From positions 1-64,000 of the forward strand of contig CALISD010000023.1 of the NCBI GenBank assembly GCA_938041955.1: a stretch of 64,000 nucleotides of DNA. Reading direction: 5' to 3'. The notes below the pieces were generated by a model. It did not search any database. It was not told the DNA's origin and saw only the letters and a list, made by a program, of their open reading frames with translations. Position numbers and translations under genes: made by a program. This document shows, piece by piece, positions 56,101 to 64,000 of the stretch (within the stretch, counting starts at the first letter, position 1; every line of letters begins with the position of its first letter). The stretch is from an uncultured Granulosicoccaceae bacterium. GTDB lineage: Bacteria; Pseudomonadota; Gammaproteobacteria; Granulosicoccales; Granulosicoccaceae.

Positions 56101-57349
56101 TAGTGCCAGTGTCTCGAGCAGAGTCATCCACTTGCACAACAAAACTGTCTTCGGTCGCCTCAGTGACTGGCTGAGAATCAGGCATCACACCGCTTAGATC
56201 AATAGAATCTCCGTAGACCAATCCACTATCAGCGACTGTCGACCCATCATCAGTAGTAAACACTTCGCTCAACTGTTGATCAATCGGAGCCACAACACTG
56301 CTCTCGACAAACTCAACTTGCGGAACATCCGACTCCACTACCATGGGCTCGACTAACGCCCGAAGCGCATCACCAGAGATAACTTCAGCGCCATCATCAT
56401 CGGCGAATTCATTTTCAAAAATCGGTGAACCATCACCTACATCAGCGACAATAGTTTCCACCGCACCCAGATTGTCTAGAGACAACGCTTCACTATCATC
56501 AACCAGCTCAACAGATTCACCACCGTCAAACCCGATTACCGGCTCGTCAAACTGCGGCGTGAGGTTTAGCTCCTGTTGCAAGGAAATCACTTCGCCATTG
56601 CTATCAACAAGAGTTGATGCCGAGCCTGCGTTAGCAAAAATCTGATCATCAGGAACGAACAGATCATCGCTATCAAGCACCAATGGCTCAGAAACCACTT
56701 GGGCACTTACACGTTCGGCTCTTGGCGCACCTGCCACGACAGCGCTCTCTGAGAAAAACACCTCACCGGTCAGATCAGTGCCGTCACCCTCCAGTACTGC
56801 AAGCGTGCTTTGATAACCTCCGTCTACTACTGCATCAGAAAGATCTATCTGTACGCCGTCACTGTTCGACTCGCTAAAACTGCCGGCAGTCGTCGGTTCG
56901 TAGCTGGCGACTTGTGTGTCGGGTTCGGATACAACAGGCTCAGATGCAAATGCCGGCGGATTCAGCAATACAGTGTATTCACGTACCAGTCGCACGCTAC
57001 CGGGGGCATCCACTTCGATTAAAAAGTTCAGGAAGGGTTCAAGTACCGGCCCATCGCTGGTGACTTTTACGACAGGTATACCATCCGGTCGACGATCAAC
57101 ACTGAACGACACCGATGATAATACCGGTAATTGCTGCAGACCAGCCCGTGCAAACGCATCTGCCGGAGCCAGTTTTACCTGCATTCCTTTTAACTCATCT
57201 TCCGTTGCTGACAAGATAGCGATCTCGGCATCCAGCGACTGATTCAACGCAGAATACATCTCGATTTCGCCGAGTCCCAAGGCTTGGGTAACGTCAGATA
57301 GACCCGCCAGACTAATACTTACCGCGGCTGCAATAGCTAATTTTCGCAC
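53150..57349 (-). CDS. fimV: FimV-type peptidoglycan-binding polar hub protein
   Basis: About 1399 residues from GTG 57349 (VRKLAIAAAVSISLAG signal peptide); the frame is open to 57421. The N-terminal FimV domain (LGLGEIEMYSALNQSLDAEI) is followed by an acidic Asp/Ser-rich region, a LysM domain (YRIQPSDTLWRIS) near residue 430, a coiled coil of several hundred residues built from Glu/Ala-rich repeats (EAERARVM-like), a membrane helix (GAGLSLLGLLGAWGF) before an RRRNK stop-transfer, and a cytoplasmic acidic part with TPR and the C-terminal FimV helix pair. FimV organises type IV pili and c-AMP signalling at cell poles in Pseudomonas. Confidence 0.92.
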   Translation of the reverse strand: MRKLAIAAAVSISLAGLSDVTQALGLGEIEMYSALNQSLDAEIAILSATEDELKGMQVKLAPADAFARAGLQQLPVLSSVSFSVDRRPDGIPVVKVTSDGPVLEPFLNFLIEVDAPGSVRLVREYTVLLNPPAFASEPVVSEPDTQVASYEPTTAGSFSESNSDGVQIDLSDAVVDGGYQSTLAVLEGDGTDLTGEVFFSESAVVAGAPRAERVSAQVVSEPLVLDSDDLFVPDDQIFANAGSASTLVDSNGEVISLQQELNLTPQFDEPVIGFDGGESVELVDDSEALSLDNLGAVETIVADVGDGSPIFENEFADDDGAEVISGDALRALVEPMVVESDVPQVEFVESSVVAPIDQQLSEVFTTDDGSTVADSGLVYGDSIDLSGVMPDSQPVTEATEDSFVVQVDDSARDTGTTAAMEVSGNTYRIQPSDTLWRISNQEKARGVTPHQMMVALLNANPDAFVGGNMNRMRRGAVLEIPTVTSQNSIDPANALAIVQSWTRGNRGINPSTVSINSTSNDTTSSSSTIGDAVVISSDTDAPSVEINRSLDEVNRRMEEARNELASETLERDELQGRVNDLENNMSEMKSLITVRESELNKLQNEVASVESEAATLDSQSSDLANAATAVGEIKETLTGDLAKAQEAIERRADADKNLATAEAQAQSIRLSSEEDALRAQLAALEIEKRELEASSQLERATLVRQSEAEKTQLLQQAEAERARVMSELESEKARITQEAELEVARIRGEADTDRQRLLAEAEAERDRVAKETAQMQSQLAEMEAEKTRLLAEAESESSRLQQLAADERARLLAEAEAERVRLQEAAEQQSRMTAEAEAEKAKLQAEADEQSRLIAAAESERQRVSAESARVKDRLAKLQEEGADKLAGTQAVVTDTDADGTELTETGKKLAAGGAAAVGGLLGFAPLQETVGNRKNVLGIGAGLSLLGLLGAWGFRRRNKPTVDERELRPRAMQPGFTTRTNFDDRQAMQDEDMMSQPQNRVAEPQGAGTAAAAAATAALAAAGTAAVVSRDTQADETVGDGPGEQASSSAGAEVAATNTNIESVAAKVETQSSDAELDEGALDDTITEAEVYLRYGLHGQAEDLLKTAIERSPNNEEYHYKLLENYYDQKNTGAFNEAAATFNEKFASSSHLGRVAEMGRDLEASAPVADKPDDSTGGGLGAIGMAAGAGAAGLASFKGTAESGIDSALKGIGGVDEKADLQSDSMLDQTIDPGSEFSVDELQATGNLSAMDLDPLEFDDQGNMSLDEVDLASLDDDGTMNLEAVAGNQMSGLDLGTLDLTNPDVDSTFDNLTLDDADINSLGNVTGDIRSGLESDISVEGDAGANLGSSDEMETMLDLAKAYLDMGDNASAEKALKDIVARGNPLQQIEAKDLLKKV

Positions 57350-57652
57350 AGTGATACGATCTCTTTTATTTAAAACTAAGGCTGTTAAAAGGTTGTGCTG
57401 CCGGTATGGTGCGCAGACCATATATTACCGACCCACCTACCCGTTCAACGTTCAGTTTTATTGACTTTATTTTTCGACTAAAGATTCAAAGTTTTCGGTT
57501 GGAATTCTAGCGAAGAACCCGGCACGTCAAACTTCCGTCCTATTGGTATAGTACGGGTCTGATGATTAGGCAATAGGAAACGGCCCAATTCTTGACGATA
57601 CTGATTTGAAAGACTGAATCCTAAGCTGCTTTGCCCAGGCTGCTTCTATCAG

Positions 57653-57684
57653 CAAAACCGGTACCCACTTGCGTCGGTACCGGT
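57653..57684 (-). terminator. intrinsic terminator of asd
   Basis: The perfect 9-bp stem ACCGGTACC/GGTACCGGT (57657-57665 and 57676-57684) has a 10-nt loop and, on the minus strand, is followed by TTTT. It starts 28 bp beyond the asd stop and separates asd from fimV. Confidence 0.75.
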
Positions 57685-57711
57685 CGATACCCAACTATAA
57701 GTTTTACTATT

Positions 57712-58836
57712 CTATACGTTTACAGAGTAAGACTTAAGCAGCTGTAGCATGCGGCGCAACGGTTCAGCTGCCCCCCAGAGCAATTGATCTCCCACTGTAA
57801 AGGCGCTGATATACTCAGGCCCGAAACTCATTTTGCGCAAACGCCCGACTGGAATTTTCAGAGATCCACTGACCGATGCTGGCGATAGTTTATCGATCGA
57901 AGCATCACGCTGGTTCGGCACCAGCTCGACCCACTGATTCCCCGCAGCAACTATTTCTTCAATCTCGTTGAGTGGAATATCCTTTCGAAGCTTTATTGTC
58001 AGCGCCTGAGAGTGACTGCGCATTGCACCAATCCGAACGCACAAGCCATCCACTGGAATAATCGAGGAATCATTACGTTCAAGGATCTTGTTGGTTTCAG
58101 ACTGAGCCTTCCATTCCTCTCTGCTCTGGCCATTGCCGAGGTCCGAATCAATCCAGGGAATCAAACTACCGGCTAATGCTGCACCACACTCGATTGTAGG
58201 CAGGTCAGAGCTGCGCAACATGTGACTGATGTTGTCATCAACCGCGACAATCGAGCTGTCTTTGTCAGTCAGCAGATCAGCCACTGAGGCGTGCAGCACA
58301 CCCATTTGCGATACCAATTCCCGCATCGCTCGCGCACCGGAGCCTGAAGCTGCCTGATACGTCATCGAGCTCACCCACTCGATCATATCCTCCTTAAACA
58401 ACCCCGCGAGCCCCATCATCATTAGACTGACCGTACAGTTACCTCCGATAAAGTCCCTTTTGCCTCCCTGCAATGCTTTTGAGATCACATCGCTGTTCAC
58501 AGGATCCAGAACAATCGTACTGTCAGTCTCCATCCGCAACGCCGAGGCAGCGTCAATCCAATAGCCATCCCATCCACTGGCCCTTAGCTCAGGGTGAACC
58601 TTGCTTGTATAGTCACCACCCTGACAGGTAATGATGGCATCCATACCGGATAGCGCTTTTATATCGTTAGCATCCTGCAATACCGTTGACGAATCTCCTA
58701 TCTTAGGAGCCAGGTCGCCAGCTTGCGATGTGGAGAAGAAAACCGCATCAATGCCAGCAAAATCATCCTCTTCCCGCATTCTTTGCATCAGCACGGAGCC
58801 AACCATGCCACGCCAACCAATTATACCTACTCTCAT
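57712..58836 (-). CDS. asd: aspartate-semialdehyde dehydrogenase
   Basis: About 374 residues from ATG 58836, chosen because AGGA is six bases upstream. [42 protein letters not shown] (catalytic Cys) and [13 protein letters not shown] match the enterobacterial Asd. It reduces aspartyl phosphate on the path to lysine, methionine and threonine. Conserved position before fimV. Confidence 0.97.
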   Translation of the reverse strand: MRVGIIGWRGMVGSVLMQRMREEDDFAGIDAVFFSTSQAGDLAPKIGDSSTVLQDANDIKALSGMDAIITCQGGDYTSKVHPELRASGWDGYWIDAASALRMETDSTIVLDPVNSDVISKALQGGKRDFIGGNCTVSLMMMGLAGLFKEDMIEWVSSMTYQAASGSGARAMRELVSQMGVLHASVADLLTDKDSSIVAVDDNISHMLRSSDLPTIECGAALAGSLIPWIDSDLGNGQSREEWKAQSETNKILERNDSSIIPVDGLCVRIGAMRSHSQALTIKLRKDIPLNEIEEIVAAGNQWVELVPNQRDASIDKLSPASVSGSLKIPVGRLRKMSFGPEYISAFTVGDQLLWGAAEPLRRMLQLLKSYSVNV

Positions 58837-59069
58837 TCCCATTCCTGTTTGAAATTTATCCCGTGTACATACGGGCGTTCACATTGAAGCTATACAGAGT
58901 ATAAATGTAACAACTGTGAGCACAGCGCGGAATTGTGTCATATTTCGACACTACCCCAACCAATATTCAGCGCATCTTGCCATGGCAGCAGCCAGATCCA
59001 AGACGAGCGGTAAAGTCCAAATCGACAGTGGCATCACAACCCATGTGATGCATTACGAAGGGACCGAAG

Positions 59070-59954
59070 GTGGACATAAACAATTTAAAAGCATTCATCG
59101 AAGTGGCGGACAAACGCTCATTCTCGCGTTCTGCCGAATCTTTGAGATTGACTCAGCCAGCTGTAAGCAAGCGTATCGCAGCTCTTGAATCAGAATTATC
59201 AGCAAAATTATTTGACCGTGTGGGTCGCAGTGTTCACCTTACAGAAGCTGGCCGGGTATTACTGCCCTCTGCCCGCCAAATCAGCGCGGAATTGTCTCGC
59301 ATAGAAGATGTCATTTGCAACCTCGGCAATGATGTTGGCGGCAAACTAAGCATCGGTACCACTGAGCATGTCGGCACCCATAGACTTCCACAGGTTTTAA
59401 AACTCTTTCGAGAGAACTACCCGGACGTAGACATAGACCTTCATTTCGCCAACTCAACTGAGACACTGAAAGCCGTCGAAGAAGGCCTGCTTGAGATGGC
59501 GCTGTGTTCAATGCCGGAGCAAAACAGCCAGCGCAATCATCCGAAACTTCGGGGCATTGAAATCTGGAGCGACGAGCTGGTTATTGTCGCCGCTAAAAGC
59601 CACCCACTGGCGACAGGCCAGCCGGTAAGTCTCGAACTACTGTCAAAATGCCCGGCAATTTTACCTCCGCTGCGGTCGGCGACACGCAAAACCATTGAAG
59701 ACAGCATGAACCATAACGACCTCCGCGCAATGGTATCAATAGAAGCCAACGACTTTGAAACTATTCGTTCTATGACTTCAATCGGGCTTGGCTGGGCCTG
59801 CCTGCCCAAATTCCAGGTAGACGAGACCCTACAGATTCTGCCAGTAGAAGAACTGAAGCTTAAATATTCTGTTGCATTGGTTCGCCATCAGGATCGAACG
59901 CTTTCACGGGCAGCACAGGCCTTTCTCAATTCTCTGCCAACGCAAATCGGCTAA
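59070..59954 (+). CDS. LysR family transcriptional regulator
   Basis: The 294-residue protein starts at GTG 59070 with GAAGG upstream. The N-terminal winged HTH reads FIEVADKRSFSRSAESLRLT and QPAVSKRIAALESEL, followed by a periplasmic-binding-like effector domain (IGTTEHVGTHRLP). It is divergent from asd and may regulate genes here or elsewhere; the effector is unknown. Confidence 0.93.
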   Translation: MDINNLKAFIEVADKRSFSRSAESLRLTQPAVSKRIAALESELSAKLFDRVGRSVHLTEAGRVLLPSARQISAELSRIEDVICNLGNDVGGKLSIGTTEHVGTHRLPQVLKLFRENYPDVDIDLHFANSTETLKAVEEGLLEMALCSMPEQNSQRNHPKLRGIEIWSDELVIVAAKSHPLATGQPVSLELLSKCPAILPPLRSATRKTIEDSMNHNDLRAMVSIEANDFETIRSMTSIGLGWACLPKFQVDETLQILPVEELKLKYSVALVRHQDRTLSRAAQAFLNSLPTQIG

Positions 59955-59972
59955 CGCTACCATACTAGCGTT
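59953..59972. terminator. hairpin spanning convergent stop codons
   Basis: AACGCTA (59953-59959) pairs perfectly with TAGCGTT (59966-59972) around CCATAC. The stop codons of the LysR gene and aroC both lie in it, only about 10 bp apart. A short TTTAA follows on the plus side. Probable compact bidirectional terminator. Confidence 0.45.
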
Positions 59973-61041
59973 TAACGCTAAAGTTTTGAGCACGATCACG
60001 CAGACAGTGATCTACTAGTACCAATGCCATCATCGCCTCAGCAATAGGTGTTGCTCTGATACCGACACAGGGATCATGGCGGCCAGTGGTAATCACTTCG
60101 GCGGCTTCATTATTTACATCCACCGTTTTACCCGGCTGGCGCAAACTGGATGTCGGCTTTAATGCAATCGAAGCAGTGACATCCTGGCCAGAGCTTATAC
60201 CACCCAAAACACCACCGGCATTGTTAGATAAAAAACCTTCCGGCGTAATTTCATCGCGATGCTCACTGCCGCGCTGTGCGACGCTATCGAACCCGGCGCC
60301 TATTTCCACGCCTTTTACTGCCCCGATGCTCATCATTGCATGGCCAATATCAGCGTCCAGTCGATCAAAAATCGGTTCACCCCAACCTATCGGCACACCA
60401 CTCGCAACCACGTTGACCCTCGCCCCCACAGAATCCCCGTCTTTACTTAGCTGCTGCATAAAGCCGGCTAGCTCATCGATCTGTGATGAGTTAGGCCAGA
60501 AAAACGGATTGTTCTCTACTTCGCGTAAATCGAACTCTGATTGGTCAAGGACAATGGTGCCTAGTTGAGACAAATAGCCGTGGATCTCAATACCAAACTC
60601 TGTGTGCAGGTATTTTTTTGCAATGCCACCTGCCGCCACCCGCATCGCCGTTTCACGGGCTGATGATCGACCACCACCGCGGTAATCTCGGATGCCATAC
60701 TTCTTCTGGTAGGTTAAATCTGCATGTGCCGGGCGATAAAGGTCTTTTATTTTGCTGTAATCTTTGGAACGCTGATCTTCATTTTCGATTAACAGCCCGA
60801 TGGGCGTACCGGTTGTTTTGCCTTCAAACACACCAGAAAGAATTTTTACCGTATCGGATTCTTTTCTTTGCGTGGTGTATCGTGACTGCCCCGGCTTGCG
60901 ACGATCAAGATCACCCTGCAAGTCTTCTTCAGACAGGCTCAAGCCAGGCGGGCAACCATCGACCACAGCACCAATAGCCGGGCCGTGGCTTTCACCGAAG
61001 GTGGTTAATGTGAACAACTTGCCAAAGGTGTTGCCGGACAT
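59965..61041 (-). CDS. aroC: chorismate synthase
   Basis: The 358-residue protein opens [20 protein letters not shown] and shows [11 protein letters not shown] and [14 protein letters not shown], all diagnostic. It converts EPSP to chorismate with reduced FMN as cofactor, the last common step of aromatic synthesis. Regular length. It converges on the LysR gene. Confidence 0.97.
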   Translation of the reverse strand: MSGNTFGKLFTLTTFGESHGPAIGAVVDGCPPGLSLSEEDLQGDLDRRKPGQSRYTTQRKESDTVKILSGVFEGKTTGTPIGLLIENEDQRSKDYSKIKDLYRPAHADLTYQKKYGIRDYRGGGRSSARETAMRVAAGGIAKKYLHTEFGIEIHGYLSQLGTIVLDQSEFDLREVENNPFFWPNSSQIDELAGFMQQLSKDGDSVGARVNVVASGVPIGWGEPIFDRLDADIGHAMMSIGAVKGVEIGAGFDSVAQRGSEHRDEITPEGFLSNNAGGVLGGISSGQDVTASIALKPTSSLRQPGKTVDVNNEAAEVITTGRHDPCVGIRATPIAEAMMALVLVDHCLRDRAQNFSVKR

Positions 61042-61211
61042 CTATCGGGTCCTTAAAAATTCGGGGTAATGTCGAAAAGGCGGTATTGTATCTGCTTTGC
61101 ATAGTGTACTCGAATCTTTGCGCACCGGATGTGTGCTCGCAAGCAAAGCACCCGCCGGCACAACGGCACAACAACAAAGGTCACCAACTTGAACGACCGC
61201 AGTGGGCAACG

Positions 61212-61736
61212 ATGAGCAACAACGAGCATCCACAGGAGGAACAAGCCAGAATTGGCCGTTATATGATCATCGCGATGTGGGTGATCGGTCTCGGGCTCGG
61301 CACTCTGCTGCTTAACAACTATCTCGAGCGCCAGCGAAACCCGAACAATGAAGTCATAACCTCTCTCGATGGCGACAAGCGCAGCATCACCCTTAAGCGG
61401 GGTCGCTATGGGCATTATATTGTGACCGGCACCATTAACGGTGCAGAAGTAGACTTTCTGGTAGATACCGGCGCTACAAGCGTCAGCATACCGGTAGAAT
61501 TTGCCGACCGCGCCGGCTTGATCCGTGGGACTGAAATATCAGTGGTTACCGCTAACGGTATCGGCAGAGCTTATCAGACTAAAATCGACCAGCTGAGAAT
61601 AGGCGACCTTGAGATACGTAATGCCACCGCACACATCAACCCGGGCTTAAGTGATGAAGTACTGCTTGGCATGAGTGTATTGAAAAATTTTGAGTTAGTG
61701 CAACGCGGAGAGCAACTGGTTATTCGTGAGCCGTAG
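61212..61736 (+). CDS. membrane-anchored retropepsin-like aspartic protease (clan AA)
   Basis: About 174 residues from ATG 61212. A short polar N-terminus, one membrane helix (MIIAMWVIGLGLGTLLL) and a periplasmic retropepsin-like domain with VDFLVDTGATSVSIP (catalytic Asp in DTGAT) and VLLGMSVLKNFE follow. It belongs to the bacterial clan AA proteases of the TIGR02281 type; the natural substrate is unknown. The longer frame from 61086 overlaps the aroC promoter and is less likely. Confidence 0.88.
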   Translation: MSNNEHPQEEQARIGRYMIIAMWVIGLGLGTLLLNNYLERQRNPNNEVITSLDGDKRSITLKRGRYGHYIVTGTINGAEVDFLVDTGATSVSIPVEFADRAGLIRGTEISVVTANGIGRAYQTKIDQLRIGDLEIRNATAHINPGLSDEVLLGMSVLKNFELVQRGEQLVIREP

Positions 61737-61866
61737 CACAAAAGGCAAACCGGGCTCAGACTTACAACACCAGATCTTACAAAGCCCAGCCGATCTACGT
61801 CAGAGTACTGCGGTCAAAAAAGGTCCGGCACCCGCCACCAGATTTACAATCACGCCTAGAGAACCA

Positions 61867-61898
61867 ACCGATGCACAGGCATCTATGCATCGGTCTTT
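61867..61898. terminator. hairpin between protease and comE genes
   Basis: ACCGATGCA (61867-61875) pairs perfectly with TGCATCGGT (61886-61894) around a 10-nt loop, followed on the plus side by CTTT. It lies between convergent genes. T-tracts are short, so strength is uncertain. Confidence 0.45.
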
Positions 61899-61921
61899 AA
61901 TCAATAGAATCTAATCAAAAA

Positions 61922-62476
61922 CTACGACTGCACGGTTCGCATAAAACGATCGCGTATGACCACCGGATCCATTGTGATCACCGGCACTTTAACGTTCCCC
62001 GATTCACACTTGCAGACAATAATTGTCATCTTGTCACTGGCAAGCGCTTGTTCCATTACCTTTGGCGCCTCCTCTGCCTGACATTCAATCACCTGTTCGC
62101 ACCCGCACGCTTCAGCCACTTTGGTAAGCGATGTTTTCTTGCCAGCGTAAGTGGGCTGATCACCCGTAGATCCATAACTTCCGTTATCGACAATCAAGAG
62201 TATAAAGTTATCAGCAACGTTATTAGCAATGGTTGGTAGGGTACCAAAGTTGGTCAGAACAGAACCATCGCCATCGATGGAGATTACTTTCTTTTTCTGA
62301 GCCAACGCTAAACCGAGTCCGATTGAGGAAGCTAACCCCATCGTACCGAGCATATAAAAATTACTCGGCTGATCATCGATCAAATGCAATTCCTGGCTTG
62401 GCAACCCGATATTACAGACCACCAGGTGATCACGGATTATCGGCGCTATCTCACGTAATACTTCAGAGCGTATCAT
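61922..62476 (-). CDS. comE: sulfopyruvate decarboxylase beta subunit-like (ComE)
   Basis: The 184-residue protein is a thiamine diphosphate enzyme C-terminal-type domain: TMGLASSIGLGLALA, ISIDGDGSVLTNFG and LLIVDNGSYGSTGDQPTY form the GDG-N cofactor site. Small separate alpha and beta subunits of about 165 and 185 residues are typical of sulfopyruvate and phosphonopyruvate decarboxylases. It starts one base after the alpha stop codon. The product would be sulfoacetaldehyde. Phosphonopyruvate as substrate is the main alternative; the preceding hpsN-like gene favours sulfopyruvate. Confidence 0.8.
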   Translation of the reverse strand: MIRSEVLREIAPIIRDHLVVCNIGLPSQELHLIDDQPSNFYMLGTMGLASSIGLGLALAQKKKVISIDGDGSVLTNFGTLPTIANNVADNFILLIVDNGSYGSTGDQPTYAGKKTSLTKVAEACGCEQVIECQAEEAPKVMEQALASDKMTIIVCKCESGNVKVPVITMDPVVIRDRFMRTVQS

Positions 62477-62477
62477 T

Positions 62478-62975
62478 TTAATACCCCTTCCAAAAACTGG
62501 CATCAGTTAATATAGCCACCGGTTTATTACACATAAACGTGTGCTTTAAAATAGTGTCGAGTTCATCCGCATCTTTTTCTTCGTGAAAGTGATAGGTCGG
62601 AATATTTAATTGTGCAAGCAACGCTTTGGTGTGCACGGCCATCTCAACCTGACACGCGACGGGCTCACCTAATTCACCGCGGTAGCTGATCAGCATAGGA
62701 AGTGGCATACGATAATACTGCGTCAGTGTCACCAACGTGTTTATGGTCACCCCAATGGCAGTATTCTGCATAATGATGGCTGGTCGTTTACCACCCATCC
62801 ATGCACCGGCACACAAGCCCATGCCTTCGTCTTCCTTGTTTGAGGGAATGTGATAGATCGAATCATTCGAATCTATTGCATCGATAACCCCCGCCAATTG
62901 CTTGCAGGGTACTGTGGTTACAAACTCAATATCGTTAGCAACAAAGTCACTAACAATTTTTTCACTTACGGACAC
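62478..62975 (-). CDS. comD: sulfopyruvate decarboxylase alpha subunit-like (ComD)
   Basis: The 165-residue protein is the pyrimidine-binding half: IEFVTTVPCKQLAG and PSNKEDEGMGLCAGAWMGGK, with the Glu that activates thiamine diphosphate in NKEDEG, and QYYRMPLPMLISYRGELGEP. With ComE it decarboxylates sulfopyruvate. The gene follows hpsN by 66 bp on the same strand. Confidence 0.8.
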   Translation of the reverse strand: MSVSEKIVSDFVANDIEFVTTVPCKQLAGVIDAIDSNDSIYHIPSNKEDEGMGLCAGAWMGGKRPAIIMQNTAIGVTINTLVTLTQYYRMPLPMLISYRGELGEPVACQVEMAVHTKALLAQLNIPTYHFHEEKDADELDTILKHTFMCNKPVAILTDASFWKGY

Positions 62976-63041
62976 TTGAATCCTCCTGTGACTGTGGCTC
63001 GAGCAATCTTAAACTGCCCGATCTAATTAAAAGAACGGCAC

Positions 63042-64000
<959 letters not shown>

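Noticed and set aside
58916-59188. 90-residue plus-strand ORF before the LysR gene
   Set aside because: It overlaps the LysR start in another frame and shows no domain.

Overview
The window looks like chromosome of a marine gammaproteobacterium of middling GC content. The strongest evidence is the minus-strand run asd - fimV - truA - trpF - accD - folC - SPOR/dedD-like - cvpA - purF - metZ (58.8 kb down to 43.4 kb), the order known from Pseudomonas and relatives. FimV, an Rsd/AlgQ-type sigma-70 regulator, CsrA, YcgN and Asd of the enterobacterial type fit the same class. A marine, organosulfur-using lifestyle is suggested by a DMSP-demethylase-like gene at the left edge, a sulfopropanediol dehydrogenase (HpsN-like) plus sulfopyruvate decarboxylase (ComDE-like) at the right edge, a probable SauS/SauT pair and a TauE/SafE exporter. 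A Granulosicoccaceae-like host is possible but cannot be proved from the sequence alone.

Left part (0-11.6 kb): partial dmdA-like gene; flavin-reductase-like protein; a TauE/SafE exporter overlapping an N-formylglutamate-amidohydrolase-like gene; an intergenic candidate small RNA with promoter, C-rich loop and intrinsic terminator; a glutamine amidotransferase; a secreted Ca-binding-repeat protein with a C-terminal sorting tail; and the sulfate-activation operon. In that operon cysD is fused in frame to about 318 N-terminal residues that look like a catalytically dead IS630-type transposase; cysNC follows, coupled to it. A 146-nt imperfect hairpin and a strong terminator close the operon. A Gfo/Idh/MocA oxidoreductase and a Yip1-like membrane protein follow.

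Middle (12-36 kb): two related single-pass proteins with C-terminal SH3-like domains, a small HTH ORF, a YihV-like PfkB kinase, csrA, and a probable signalling pair of periplasmic binding protein plus CHASE-GGDEF-EAL protein, with a fold-back leader and a 57-codon ORF. Then come sauT/sauS-like genes, a GNAT acetyltransferase, ubiX, DUF3047 protein, PPOX-fold protein, rsd/algQ-like gene, ycgN-fbp, rubredoxin divergent from hemL, a sulfotransferase-like P-loop protein, a crotonase, a GT61-type glycosyltransferase, a small membrane protein, a secreted phospholipase-A2-like protein and a polysaccharide deacetylase.

Right part (36-64 kb): a 1332-residue lipoprotein combining a galactose-oxidase-like copper radical oxidase with five PA14 domains; ppa; an LpxL/HtrB-type acyltransferase; an SDR; the conserved housekeeping block, interrupted by an L,D-transpeptidase gene coupled to purF; a LysR regulator; aroC; a membrane-anchored retropepsin-like protease; and the sulfonate operon hpsN-comD-comE, running off the right edge. 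A family of structured repeats (about 180 bp period) occurs as three tandem copies between fimV and truA, with single copies at 10.8 and 31.9 kb. No rRNA, tRNA, CRISPR array, active insertion sequence or prophage was recognised.
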